The notes: generated by a model not told the origin, from the sequence alone. A stretch of 64,000 bases of DNA from Prochlorococcus sp. AG-347-K18 (GCA_003281365.1 QCCF01000001.1:62001-126000); one strand, 5' to 3'. Counted from the stretch's first letter, positions 1 through 7,959 are shown. Translations and numbers: made by a program.

Positions 1-121
1 ATAAGCAAAAAATTCCACGTTCTTTATTCATTTGTATATTTTCTTGGCTATCGTACACTGCAGCCCATTCCTCAAAAGGGACACTTATTTTGAATGTAAA
101 AATAGTAGTTTCAAGAGACAT
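1..121 (-). CDS. DUF3764-like protein, N-terminal fragment
   Basis: The gene is read on the minus strand from an ATG at 121 and runs off the left edge, so only about 40 residues are visible. They begin MSLETTIFTFK and contain PFEEWAAVYDS. From memory this opening matches the DUF3764 family of small picocyanobacterial proteins, whose function is unknown. A terminator-like hairpin separates it from the upstream minus-strand gene, so it probably has its own promoter in the short gap. The family call rests on recall of the N-terminus only. Confidence 0.6.
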   Translation of the reverse strand, partial: MSLETTIFTFKISVPFEEWAAVYDSQENIQMNKERGIFCL

Positions 122-147
122 AAAAAAAGGAGCTAGTTGCTCCTTAT
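122..147 (-). terminator. Rho-independent terminator
   Basis: On the minus strand AAGGAGC-loop-GCTCCTT is followed by a run of seven T. It lies just downstream of the DUF3303 gene and should end that transcript before the next gene. Confidence 0.75.
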
Positions 148-173
148 TCTAGATCGACTGTCAATCGATTAAA

Positions 174-494
174 TTATCCCATTGCGGCAACAGAATCAGC
201 AACTTGTTTATTTCTTTGAATAACCTCATCATCATTTAAAACAGCAGTAATATTCCAATCAAGACCAAATTTTGCTCTCCACACTCCAAAATGTTGAGAT
301 ATTGCCAAGTGATTATCAGCCTTGAAAGTAACAAAAACCTCTCCTGTTTCAGGGGCATGGAATCTACTTATCAATTTAAATCCATCAAAATTATCCATAG
401 GTGCACCTGAAGCAATATACTGCTCAAACATCTTGTAACCTTCGGACTGAGAAATTCCGTCTGGAATAAGTCCATGAACGTGATAGTAAGCCAT
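174..494 (-). CDS. DUF3303-like protein, 106 aa
   Basis: This small soluble protein opens MAYYHVHGLIPDG and has a ferredoxin-like-sized single domain with no membrane segment or signal peptide. The length and the pattern (GEVFVTFKADN, GLDWNITAVL) resemble the DUF3303 family common in marine cyanobacteria, whose function is unknown. It stands alone: a terminator follows it, and the upstream region carries an AT-rich perfect inverted repeat. The family assignment is from recall. The reading frame itself is secure because composition and codon use match the neighbours. Confidence 0.7.
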   Translation of the reverse strand: MAYYHVHGLIPDGISQSEGYKMFEQYIASGAPMDNFDGFKLISRFHAPETGEVFVTFKADNHLAISQHFGVWRAKFGLDWNITAVLNDDEVIQRNKQVADSVAAMG

Positions 495-526
495 AAATAA
501 AAAAATTAATATAAATTCAATTTAAA

Positions 527-559
527 AAAGATAATTTAAAAAGCATTTAAATTATCTTT
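527..559. repeat. Perfect 14-bp inverted repeat, 5-nt loop
   Basis: AAAGATAATTTAAA is followed by the loop AAGCA and its exact reverse complement. It lies upstream of the minus-strand DUF3303 gene and of the plus-strand gene at 665. It is too AT-rich to be a typical terminator; a transcript-end hairpin, a 5' UTR hairpin or an operator are all possible. Confidence 0.5.
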
Positions 560-664
560 AAATTTAGATTTTTAAGCCTTTTTTAATGTGAATTCAAGAA
601 AAAATAATCTTAATTTGGTATCGCATGTACCGTTTATAAAATTTTTGTTAGCTATTAATTGGTT

Positions 665-847
665 ATGAGTTATTTTGCCGAACCTAACCATATTGAATAT
701 GATGCATGGTTCGATGAAAATATCGACCCATTAGACCTACTAGATTATATAGATGAAAAGGAGTTCAGTGACTCCGTACACAATAAGTTTCATAAGATTT
801 CAACTAGAAATTTAACAATCGGGTCTTCTGATAATTTTCACTGGTAA
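665..847 (+). CDS. Small acidic hypothetical protein, 60 aa
   Basis: The frame opens MSYFAEPNHIEYD and is strongly acidic in its first half (FDENIDPLDLLDYIDEKEF). I chose the ATG at 665 rather than the in-frame TTG two codons upstream. No membrane segment or known motif is visible. The composition looks like a real short cyanobacterial protein, but I do not recognise the family. It is a single gene that converges on the minus-strand gene ending at 884. Confidence 0.5.
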   Translation: MSYFAEPNHIEYDAWFDENIDPLDLLDYIDEKEFSDSVHNKFHKISTRNLTIGSSDNFHW

Positions 848-883
848 TTAAAAAGTTTTTCATTCCATAGATATTTACGAAGC

Positions 884-1261
884 TTACGCAGAATATGTTC
901 CATCACATTCCCTTCTTGCCTTAGCTAATACAATTTCATCTACAACTTTTTCAATCATGAAAGCACTTTTTTTACCATTACATTTTTCTTTTTTAATGCT
1001 CTCAAAATCATTTCGGATTAAATCATTATGTTCACAACAATCACATTTAATATCAATTTTCATACCTTTAAAAACATCCAAAGCTCTAGAAAAAATCCAT
1101 TGCTGAGCTGAAATACTTTCCCAACTATCAAAATTCGACCATTCATCAAAATCCCTATTGAGGATGTCTTTTAATCCATCAGCCTGATTTATACAGACTA
1201 GGTGTGAATCTTTTCTTGATTCATCTTTAATACCAATTGTTTTTACAGAATTTTGATTCAT
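884..1261 (-). CDS. Cys-rich hypothetical protein, 125 aa
   Basis: This soluble protein has a cysteine cluster at residues 73-76 (CDCC) and further Cys at 23, 94 and 119. That could form a metal site, but the spacing does not match a zinc-ribbon or iron-sulfur motif I know. The middle (SAQQWIFSRALDVFKG) looks helical. There is no signal peptide. It is flanked by a convergent small gene and, upstream, by the remains of a cupin gene. I do not recognise the family; the open frame of 125 codons in AT-rich DNA supports it as real. Confidence 0.6.
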   Translation of the reverse strand: MNQNSVKTIGIKDESRKDSHLVCINQADGLKDILNRDFDEWSNFDSWESISAQQWIFSRALDVFKGMKIDIKCDCCEHNDLIRNDFESIKKEKCNGKKSAFMIEKVVDEIVLAKARRECDGTYSA

Positions 1262-1332
1262 GCAATATAAATTGATTAAATAGCCCTATAAATCTACAAG
1301 GAAATTTCTAAAACTATAAACGAAAATATGTT

Positions 1333-1795
1333 TTAAATAAGATCATTAATTACTTTATCTAATCTAGAGGTATGATTTGTATTTCTTAGCAATTCAAAAT
1401 CCTTAAAATCAACTCCAAGACCAACACAACAACTGACCAAAGTTAATTCTCCTTTACTTTTTGCTGCTTGCCAGTATCCAGATGGGATCTTCTCTACTGG
1501 ATTATTAGAATCATAAATTAAATTTCTTATTAACTTATTATCATTATCTAAGCACTATAAATTCGAAGGATCGCCACTTAGATAAATCCAAATTTCATCA
1601 GCATTTTTTACTCTGTGCCAAGCACTTTTTGCATCTCTCTCCAAAAGATAAGAAAATTCCCGTAATAAAGTTTCTAATTTGGCCGTATTCCCTTATTAGA
1701 GAATTTTTACTTTTTACTATCTCTCTAAACCATCCACTTTCAGGATGCGGAGATAAATTAAATTGTTTAATTATTTTTTTTTTATTAGGATTCAA
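1333..1795 (-). pseudogene. Broken cupin_5 (DUF985) gene
   Basis: The minus-strand frame from the ATG at 1795 starts MNPNKKKIIKQFNLSPHPESGWFREIV, typical of the DUF985/cupin_5 family. Near 1650 it shifts frame: one extra T restores LLERDAKSAWHRVKNADEIW, the family's core, in another frame. That second frame is then cut by an in-frame TAG around 1554-1560 where relatives probably have Trp, and continues to IPSGYWQAAKS and CCVGLGVDFKDFELL, stopping at 1333. The gene therefore carries one frameshift and one nonsense change over otherwise intact coding sequence. This points to recent inactivation, or less likely to sequencing error. Confidence 0.85.
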
Positions 1796-1871
1796 ATTAC
1801 GAAAATATCTTGTAAATTTCTCTTATAGTTAAAGCTACCTGAAAATAAATCAAAATATATTTTCTAAAAAC

Positions 1872-2015
1872 TTAAGCACAAATAACTGACAAATCTACGA
1901 AATTTTTATTTTCATCTGCCAGTTCAGTAATTATTCTATTGAGCCATTCAGAAGTCGTTTCACAATAACCTACATTTAAAATGGTTGTTTGCTTTGCTGT
2001 TTCTTCTTTATTCAT
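1872..2015 (-). CDS. Small hypothetical protein, 47 aa
   Basis: A short minus-strand frame opens MNKEETAKQTTILN and contains GYCETTSEWLNRIITELADE. It is soluble, with no motif I recognise. It lies directly upstream of the broken cupin gene and might have been its operon partner. It is supported only by an ATG start, amphipathic composition and lack of interruption, so it may be spurious. Confidence 0.4.
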   Translation of the reverse strand: MNKEETAKQTTILNVGYCETTSEWLNRIITELADENKNFVDLSVICA

Positions 2016-2197
2016 AGTTAGAGTATTTTTACATAAATTAGTCTTTAATTAAATCTATGTGAATAAGTCTTAATTACTATCTATTTCAAAAAGTTGTATT
2101 TAATACATATTTAAGAACTGCTAATAAACAAATAAAATTAAATCATTGACAAGAAAATGTATACAAGTAAGAGTAGAAAAAATTTATTATTTAACCT

Positions 2198-2383
2198 ATG
2201 AATAACATCAAGATTGAGGAATTGATGAAAGTAAGGTTCGATGGTATTGCAAATAGAATTGGGCAGTTAAGTAAAAGCGAAAGTGAATCTTTATTGCTTG
2301 AACATCTTGAGTGGTTGGAGGGGGGATGGGAGACTGAAGAAATTTTATTTTTAAAAAAGCCATACAGAAAATGGTGGTTCTAA
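2198..2383 (+). CDS. Small hypothetical protein, 61 aa
   Basis: The frame opens MNNIKIEELMKVRFDGI, has a helical acidic middle (SKSESESLLLEHLEWLEGGW) and ends in the basic-aromatic tail PYRKWWF. It is soluble and shows no domain I can name. It converges on thiD, with only 18 bp between the stops. The Trp-rich end and ordered helix pattern suggest a genuine folded mini-protein. The function is unknown. Confidence 0.5.
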   Translation: MNNIKIEELMKVRFDGIANRIGQLSKSESESLLLEHLEWLEGGWETEEILFLKKPYRKWWF

Positions 2384-2401
2384 ATCCACTTCTGTAAATA
2401 A

Positions 2402-3181
2402 CTAATGATGGCCTAAGGGTCCAGGGCCAAATCCTATTTTATAAGAATTTTCTAAAGATTTCTCCACAAATAATTTCGCTTTTTTTATAGAATCGAGTAA
2501 ATCAAAACCTAAAGCCTTGTAACCACAAATAGCAGCACTTAAAGTACAGCCGCTACCGTGGGTATTTTTTGTATTTATAAAATTATTAAAGAGCCACTCT
2601 TTTCTACCATTTAAGTCAAGAAAAAAATCCTTCCCTTTCATATCTTTCAAACCGCCACCTTTTATAAGTACAGCTTTAGCTCCAAGACCAATAATATTTC
2701 TTGCGGAATTTTCGATATCTTCTTTACTCATTATTTCTAAACCAGAAAGTAGATTTGCTTCATAAATATTTGGAGTTACCAAATCAGCAATTGGTAATAA
2801 GAGTTTTTTATAAGCATTAATCGCAGAATCTTCAAGTAATTTAGAACCAGTTCTTGTAACCATTACAGGATCAATAATTTTGGTTATTTTATATGTATTT
2901 AATTTTGAAGCAGTTTTATTAATTATCCTTTCATTTAATAACATTCCAGTTTTTAAGGCATCAATACCAAAATCAGTAAATAAAGTATCTAACTGACTTA
3001 ATAAAGTATTATTCTCTACTGATTCAACGCATGTCACCTCTATACTATTTTGTGCAGTAATGCATGTAATAACAGAACATCCATGTACTTTAAGAGCCAT
3101 AAAAGTTCTCAAGTCAGCCTGTATACCTGCTCCACCACCAGAGTCACTACCGCCTATTGAAAGTGCAATTTTAGAATACAT
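2402..3181 (-). CDS. thiD: Hydroxymethylpyrimidine/phosphomethylpyrimidine kinase ThiD
   Basis: ThiD phosphorylates HMP and then HMP-P to give HMP-PP for thiamine synthesis in the cytoplasm. At 259 residues it has the usual length. The N-terminal substrate loop GGSDSGGGAGIQAD (residues 10-23), the PVMVTRTG strand and the NTHGSGCT anion-hole/ATP motif near the C-terminus are all intact. It lies 51 bp downstream of tenA on the same strand, so the two form a pyrimidine salvage and activation unit. I see no TPP riboswitch (THI box) upstream of the pair. Confidence 0.95.
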   Translation of the reverse strand: MYSKIALSIGGSDSGGGAGIQADLRTFMALKVHGCSVITCITAQNSIEVTCVESVENNTLLSQLDTLFTDFGIDALKTGMLLNERIINKTASKLNTYKITKIIDPVMVTRTGSKLLEDSAINAYKKLLLPIADLVTPNIYEANLLSGLEIMSKEDIENSARNIIGLGAKAVLIKGGGLKDMKGKDFFLDLNGRKEWLFNNFINTKNTHGSGCTLSAAICGYKALGFDLLDSIKKAKLFVEKSLENSYKIGFGPGPLGHH

Positions 3182-3232
3182 AATTTAACAAAGTAGGATT
3201 TATAAATATCATAAAAATATTCTAAATTTAAA

Positions 3233-3856
3233 TTAGAAATCTGAATATGCATTAAAAAAATCCAACTCTAATTCCATTGCTCTTTTGTATAAATATTTTG
3301 CTTGATTAATATCATATGTTTCTTTATTAGTCTCAATAAGATTTTCGAGTGAATTTGCTAAATTTTCAAAGCTCTCATCAGAGTAAGTAATTATCCATTC
3401 TTTATATTTAATGTCAAAATCCTCCTTATACAAAATTTTTCCTATCCAAGAATAAAGTCGCATACATGGAGTCATTGCAAACATGATTTCAACGGAGCTA
3501 AGTCTCTTGGAAGTATCATCAAGAAAATCTGTATAATTTTTTGTAGCTTTTTTTATATAGTTATTAGACAGATCAATATCCCATTCTTTTGCATAAGTTT
3601 CATGTAGTATTAACTCCTCTGATACCCCCATTAAAAGTTCACTCAACTTCCTTATTGAGTACTTATCTTTTGATTTAGAAACTGCAAGACCATATGCCTT
3701 AGCAAAAGTCTCTAAAAAGAAATAATCTTGAGCTAAATATTCTTGAAATATGTTCTTAGGGAGACTTCCATTCTTTAAACCTTGAACAAATTTTGTATTT
3801 AAACTTAGTAAAGCAATCTCATAATTATCCTCCCAAAGTTGTTTTGTAATTGACAT
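3233..3856 (-). CDS. tenA: TenA family thiaminase II / aminopyrimidine aminohydrolase
   Basis: This 207-residue all-helical protein matches TenA, which hydrolyses aminopyrimidine breakdown products of thiamine to HMP for reuse. The conserved YLAQDYFF segment contains the substrate-binding Asp44. The catalytic Cys is visible at 131 in TPCMRLYSWIG, so this is the Cys (TenA_C) type rather than the Cys-less variant. It is the first gene of a two-gene minus-strand unit with thiD. The upstream 150 bp are AT-rich without a recognisable riboswitch, so thiamine control is not evident. Confidence 0.9.
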   Translation of the reverse strand: MSITKQLWEDNYEIALLSLNTKFVQGLKNGSLPKNIFQEYLAQDYFFLETFAKAYGLAVSKSKDKYSIRKLSELLMGVSEELILHETYAKEWDIDLSNNYIKKATKNYTDFLDDTSKRLSSVEIMFAMTPCMRLYSWIGKILYKEDFDIKYKEWIITYSDESFENLANSLENLIETNKETYDINQAKYLYKRAMELELDFFNAYSDF

Positions 3857-4010
3857 AGATATTTCTTGAAAAGTTATAGTTTGAATTAAAGATAAAAGTT
3901 TTCCTGAAATGAAAAATAAAGATTTTCTGAAATTATTTGAAAATAATTAGTTATTTAATCAATTTACATACAAATTAAATTTTTGTTTTTTAGTATAAAA
4001 CAAAAAATTA

Positions 4011-5504
4011 ATGAAGGATATAAATATTTTATGGTTCAAAAAGGATCTAAGAATAGATGATAATGAAGCACTTTATGAATCTTTAAAAAATAATGATATC
4101 TTACCCATATATATATTTGAAATTGAGTTATGGAATCAAAAAACTCATTCAAGAAGGCAATGGCAATTTTGTAAGGAAAGTGTATTAGATTTAAGAAATT
4201 CACTTATAGAAAAAGGCCAACCACTAGTAATAAGAACAGGAAATGTAATTGAAATCTTTGAAGAAATTAGTTCCAAGTTTAATATAATGGGTATATATAG
4301 TCATCAAGAAACTGGAGATTGGCTTACTTATAAGAGAGATCAAGAAGTTAAATCATGGGCTTCAAATAAAAAAATAATTTGGAAAGAATATTTACAGTTT
4401 TCTGTATTTAGAGGAAATATAAATAGGGATGATTGGTCAAAGAAATGGTCAAAAAATACATCCAGAGGATTAATTAAAGGCCCTTTAAGAATTAATCTAA
4501 TTGATTTTGATGCTGGGGAAATACCCGACGAAAAAATATTTTCTTTTAAAAAAGATGAATGTAAAGGAAGATTAAAAGGAGGAAGAAAAAAAGGCCTTGA
4601 AAGGATGGAATATTTTTTTAAAGAAAAATTAAATTCATATTCAAAAGATATTTCAAGCCCAGAAAAATCTTTTGATAGCTGCTCAAGATTATCTCCTTAT
4701 ATTAGTTGGGGATGTCTTTCATTGAAAGAGATTTTTTATCAAGCAAATTTATATAAAAATAATAATTCAAGAATGTTGAAGAGTAGATTAACTTGGCATT
4801 GTCATTTTATTCAGAAACTTGAAAGTGAACCAGAATTAGAATTCCAAGATTACCACCCTTATTTTCAAAACATTAGAACTAATAAAACTGAATTACTTAT
4901 TTTATGGAGTCAAGGTAATACTGGTTTTCCTTTTATAGATGCTTGTATGCGTTCATTAAACTTTAATGGATGGATTAACTTTAGAATGCGAGCAATGCTA
5001 ATGTCTTTTGCAAGTTATAATTTATGGTTACCTTGGCAAGATTCAGGAACAGAACTAGCAAAAAAGTTTATAGATTATGAGCCTGGTATACATTGGAATC
5101 AATGTCAAATGCAGTCTGGCACAACCTCTATAAATACCAATAGAATTTACAATCCTATTAAGCAGGGAAAAGATCATGACCCTAAGGGTGAATTTATAAA
5201 AAAATGGGTGCCAGAATTAAAAAAATTAACTGATAATTTTATTCATGAGCCTTGGTTACTAAGCAAATTTAATAATGAAGAATACTCAAAATTAGAATAC
5301 ATTAAACCAATAGTTGATATTTCTAAAACATCTAGAGAAGCTAGGGAAAAAATTCAAGAAATCACACAAAAAAAAGGCTACTGGGATATATCAAAAAAAA
5401 TCTATTTAAAGCATGGCTCAAGGAAAAAAACAGTAATCAATAAAAGACCTAAAAAAAGTAATAACAACAAACAAATCCAATATGAATTAAATTTAAGGAT
5501 ATGA
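4011..5504 (+). CDS. Photolyase/cryptochrome family flavoprotein
   Basis: This 497-residue protein has an N-terminal photolyase alpha/beta domain (starting NILWFKKDLRIDDN) and a C-terminal helical FAD domain. The latter contains TGFPFIDACMRSL, INFRMRAMLMSF, the FIDYEPGIHWNQCQMQSG flavin region and NTNRIYNP. The family either repairs pyrimidine dimers using blue light or acts as a photoreceptor. The EPGIHWNQ-QMQ pattern differs from classic class I CPD photolyases, so the substrate cannot be fixed from sequence. The last 60 residues are Lys-rich and probably disordered. It diverges from tenA with 154 bp between starts. I saw no LexA-like box in front. Confidence 0.85.
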   Translation: MKDINILWFKKDLRIDDNEALYESLKNNDILPIYIFEIELWNQKTHSRRQWQFCKESVLDLRNSLIEKGQPLVIRTGNVIEIFEEISSKFNIMGIYSHQETGDWLTYKRDQEVKSWASNKKIIWKEYLQFSVFRGNINRDDWSKKWSKNTSRGLIKGPLRINLIDFDAGEIPDEKIFSFKKDECKGRLKGGRKKGLERMEYFFKEKLNSYSKDISSPEKSFDSCSRLSPYISWGCLSLKEIFYQANLYKNNNSRMLKSRLTWHCHFIQKLESEPELEFQDYHPYFQNIRTNKTELLILWSQGNTGFPFIDACMRSLNFNGWINFRMRAMLMSFASYNLWLPWQDSGTELAKKFIDYEPGIHWNQCQMQSGTTSINTNRIYNPIKQGKDHDPKGEFIKKWVPELKKLTDNFIHEPWLLSKFNNEEYSKLEYIKPIVDISKTSREAREKIQEITQKKGYWDISKKIYLKHGSRKKTVINKRPKKSNNNKQIQYELNLRI

Positions 5505-5643
5505 ATTTAATTGATTATTTTTTTATTCATATAAGATTAAATTCTTCATAATTAAATAATCAGGTAGTTATTTTGGTAAATCCGTTTAAAAAATCCACAG
5601 TATAGTTATCTAAGCTTTAAGGTAGATTTATCAAAATAAGAAC

Positions 5644-5898
5644 ATGAAAAAACCTACTAAAGAACTAAAGTCAACTCCTTTTACAGAAGTAATAGAACTT
5701 GAAAGGATAGTTACTCCAGATGAAGAAAAAAGAGTTGATCATATTTTTGTAAGAAGAAAGAAAATTTGTACTCGTCATCCTGAAGGTTTTGCTACAGAAG
5801 AAATTGCAAGATTTGATATTGCCTGGCCAGAAGAACCTAAAGAAGATCTAAAAGATTCAACTAAAGTCAATGATGAGGTCGAAATCAGTATTAAATAG
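5644..5898 (+). CDS. Small charged hypothetical protein, 84 aa
   Basis: The protein is soluble and highly charged, opening MKKPTKELKSTPFTEV, with a basic centre (IFVRRKKICTRHPEGF) and an acidic tail. There is one Cys and no known motif. The stop is only 2 bp from the start of the next small gene, so the pair is probably co-transcribed and perhaps translationally coupled. I do not recognise the family. Codon use and length make it likely to be real. Confidence 0.55.
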   Translation: MKKPTKELKSTPFTEVIELERIVTPDEEKRVDHIFVRRKKICTRHPEGFATEEIARFDIAWPEEPKEDLKDSTKVNDEVEISIK

Positions 5899-5900
5899 TA

Positions 5901-6074
5901 ATGTCAAATAGATTCGAGTGGGATGATACCAATAGTTCAGGTATATGGTGGAGTACTAATGTAAGTATTAGAGACGAGTGCATTTTGCTTAAAGAAGATA
6001 CTCAATGCGAAGATTCTGATATAGTCGAACTTCTTAGGAGTATTGCACAAAATATTGAAGATAATGGCCTTTAA
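5901..6074 (+). CDS. Small acidic hypothetical protein, 57 aa
   Basis: The protein opens MSNRFEWDDTNSSGIWWSTN and ends LLRSIAQNIEDNGL. It is acidic and Trp-rich near the N-terminus, with two Cys in the middle (DECILL, TQCEDSD). It starts 2 bp after the stop of the preceding 84-residue gene, which argues for one mRNA and a shared role. The family is unknown and there is no membrane segment. It converges on the iminopeptidase gene with 23 bp between stops. Confidence 0.5.
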   Translation: MSNRFEWDDTNSSGIWWSTNVSIRDECILLKEDTQCEDSDIVELLRSIAQNIEDNGL

Positions 6075-6097
6075 TTTTTAAAAGCATATTCTCTTTA

Positions 6098-7048
6098 TTA
6101 GAGATTTTCAACTCCTTTTACAGCTTTTATTAATTCCGCACTTATACCCTTTTCACTCATTGAATGACCAGCATCATTAACAATAATTAATTCAGAATTC
6201 TTTAATTTCTTATTTAGATCCCAAGCACTCCTGACAGGACATACAACGTCATACCTCCCCTGAATTATTTTTGTTGGAATGGATTCTATTGTTTTTATAT
6301 TTTTCAAAATAAAATCATCTTCTAAGAAAATATTATTAATAAAATAATGACATTCGATCCTTGCAAAGGCATCTGAAAAAGAATTAACTTCAGACTTATC
6401 AAAATCAAATTTTTTATTTATTAAATGACTTGTTGAGAGTTCCCATTTTGTCCAAGCTGCTGCTGCTTTTGATCTAAGGTTCGCATCTGAAGATGTTAGA
6501 TATTTATAAAAAGAACTTATTAAATCATTTCTTTCTTCTTTTGGTATTACAGAAATATATTCTTCAAATTCATCGGGGAATATCTCACTTGCACCATATT
6601 GATAGAACCATAACAATTCAAACTTTCTACATAAAAATATTCCTCGCAAAGTTAAGCTGATAACTCTTGAGGGATTTTTAATCGCATATATAAGTGAAAG
6701 TGTTGAGCCCCAAGATCCACCAAACAAATGCCAAGTATCTATTTTTAAAAGAATCCTTAATTTTTCAATATCATCAACTAAATGAATGGTCGTATTTTCT
6801 TTTAATTCGGAGAAAGGAGTTGAAGAGCCGCAACCTCTTTGGTCAAATTGAATAATATCGAATTTATCTGGGTCAAAGTATCTTCTATATCTTGGTTGAC
6901 TTCCTCCTCCTGGACCTCCATGAATAACAAGAATTTTTTTGCCATCAGGATTACCAGATCTTTCCCAATAAATAGTATGAATATCACTTACTTGTAAATA
7001 ACCCTTTTCACGTACTTCAATTTTAGGAAACAAGACTTGATCTTTCAT
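6098..7048 (-). CDS. pip: Proline iminopeptidase
   Basis: This alpha/beta hydrolase of 316 residues, the usual length for Pip, removes N-terminal proline from peptides in the cytoplasm. The oxyanion segment HGGPGGGS (residues 43-50), the nucleophile elbow GGSWGS with Ser112, and the probable triad partners Asp267 (GRYDVVCP) and His295 (DAGHSMS) are all visible. The helical cap lies between. It is a single minus-strand gene. A strong hairpin 80 bp upstream separates it from the structured intergenic region, so it should have its own promoter close to 7050-7120. Confidence 0.92.
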   Translation of the reverse strand: MKDQVLFPKIEVREKGYLQVSDIHTIYWERSGNPDGKKILVIHGGPGGGSQPRYRRYFDPDKFDIIQFDQRGCGSSTPFSELKENTTIHLVDDIEKLRILLKIDTWHLFGGSWGSTLSLIYAIKNPSRVISLTLRGIFLCRKFELLWFYQYGASEIFPDEFEEYISVIPKEERNDLISSFYKYLTSSDANLRSKAAAAWTKWELSTSHLINKKFDFDKSEVNSFSDAFARIECHYFINNIFLEDDFILKNIKTIESIPTKIIQGRYDVVCPVRSAWDLNKKLKNSELIIVNDAGHSMSEKGISAELIKAVKGVENL

Positions 7049-7125
7049 TTTGAGATATTTTTAATCACTTTATTAATCCATATTATCCCAAAAAAAGTAT
7101 AGTTTAAAAAGAATTTGTTTAACAT

Positions 7126-7155
7126 AAAAAAGGACTGCTTTTACAGTCCTTTTTA
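7126..7155. terminator. Bidirectional terminator hairpin
   Basis: AAAAAGGACTG, a six-base loop, and CAGTCCTTTTT form an 11-bp stem with T-runs on both strands. It could end transcripts entering from either side. Since pip begins at 7048 on the minus strand, this hairpin ends minus-strand transcripts from the 7.2-7.9 kb region, or a read-through plus transcript. Confidence 0.75.
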
Positions 7156-7189
7156 ATATTTGATTTCCTTCTTACAGGATATAAAATTA

Positions 7190-7485
7190 CATATTTTAAA
7201 GTTTATTTACTCATAAACCTAGAATACGTGAATTCGGGGATTTCTCTCGATAATTTCAGTCCCTATTGTCGCTAGTAATAATAAAGCGAAGTCTTATCAG
7301 ACTAATTGATTGAACTATAATTTTCGGATAATCCCATTCTCAGGAATACGCTTCCTATATTTTGGAATTTGCTAAATTTCAGGCGGATTATCAATCATTT
7401 AGATTGCCTCCGAACTCAACATTTATAAATTACTCCTTTTTATATTTTCAGTAAATCCGTAAATATGCTGATTTACTTTTTTCTG
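7190..7485. ncRNA. Candidate structured non-coding RNA
   Basis: About 350 bp here have no convincing gene but are full of exact stems: TCGCT..AGCGA (7269-7289), AGTCT-TATC-AGACT (7290-7303), GATAATCC..GGATTATC (7326-7333 with 7384-7391), GGAA-TACGC-TTCC, and CAATC..GATTG. A terminator on each side (plus strand at 7450-7482, minus strand at 7126-7155) means either strand could be the RNA. I could not match it to tmRNA, RNase P RNA, SRP RNA, 6S RNA or a known riboswitch. The minus strand also contains an AGGAG-preceded 7-codon frame abutting a second one (TAAATG). Confidence 0.45.
7450..7482 (+). terminator. Plus-strand terminator of the candidate RNA
   Basis: AGTAAATC, a 12-base loop and GATTTACT are followed directly by six T on the plus strand. 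No plus-strand protein gene lies upstream within 1.3 kb, so its likely client is a non-coding plus-strand transcript beginning near 7200. Confidence 0.6.
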
Positions 7486-7562
7486 AATTTGTAAGAGGAT
7501 TTTAATGATGCCTTGTTTTTTATAGATAAATATAAAAATTAAAGTCTATAATACCCTATTTA

Positions 7563-7742
7563 TTAAGATTCATAGAGCAAAATAGATTCAATTATTCTTT
7601 TATCACTATCAGAAAGTTTATAGTCTTCTAATTTCCACTTAACAAATTCTACACATTCATCAATAGAAGGATTCTTATGCCGGCACTTACGCCACTCTCT
7701 AATCCAATCTGCCAAAGCAAAAGTTATTTTTGTAGTAAGCAT
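7563..7742 (-). CDS. Small hypothetical protein, 59 aa
   Basis: From the ATG at 7742 the protein reads MLTTKITFALADWIREWRKC and then SIDECVEFVKWKLEDY. It is a compact, probably all-helical soluble protein with two Cys. A TTG start three codons upstream is possible. It begins 2 bp after the stop of the next upstream minus-strand gene, so the two are almost certainly one operon. I do not recognise the family. Confidence 0.55.
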   Translation of the reverse strand: MLTTKITFALADWIREWRKCRHKNPSIDECVEFVKWKLEDYKLSDSDKRIIESILLYES

Positions 7743-7744
7743 AT

Positions 7745-7885
7745 TCACCAATCAGGGTAATAAAAATCTCCGCCAATAGGTTCTTCATGAAATTCCCCTT
7801 CTTTTATACCTTTATCATATTTTTCAATTATCTTTTTGTAAGAAGCTATTGAGGGAAGTAAATCTCCTACATATATGGGTTCCAT
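7745..7885 (-). CDS. Small hypothetical protein, 46 aa
   Basis: The frame opens MEPIYVGDLLPSIASYKKII and ends EPIGGDFYYPDW. It is soluble, with an aromatic-acidic C-terminus and no known motif. It is the first gene of a two-gene minus-strand unit; its TGA is 2 bp from the ATG of the 59-residue partner. The strong coupling supports both frames as real. The function is unknown. Confidence 0.5.
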   Translation of the reverse strand: MEPIYVGDLLPSIASYKKIIEKYDKGIKEGEFHEEPIGGDFYYPDW

Positions 7886-7959
7886 TGTAATTGTTATAAT
7901 AATTTTAATTATTTATTATTTTATATAAGAATTTAATAAATAGATTATTAATATGAATT

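Noticed and set aside
1629-1832. Plus-strand 67-codon frame over the broken cupin gene
   Set aside because: It is the antisense of recognisable cupin_5 coding sequence.
3857-4010. Possible TPP riboswitch upstream of tenA-thiD
   Set aside because: No CTGAGA-type THI-box core or paired arms are visible in either orientation.
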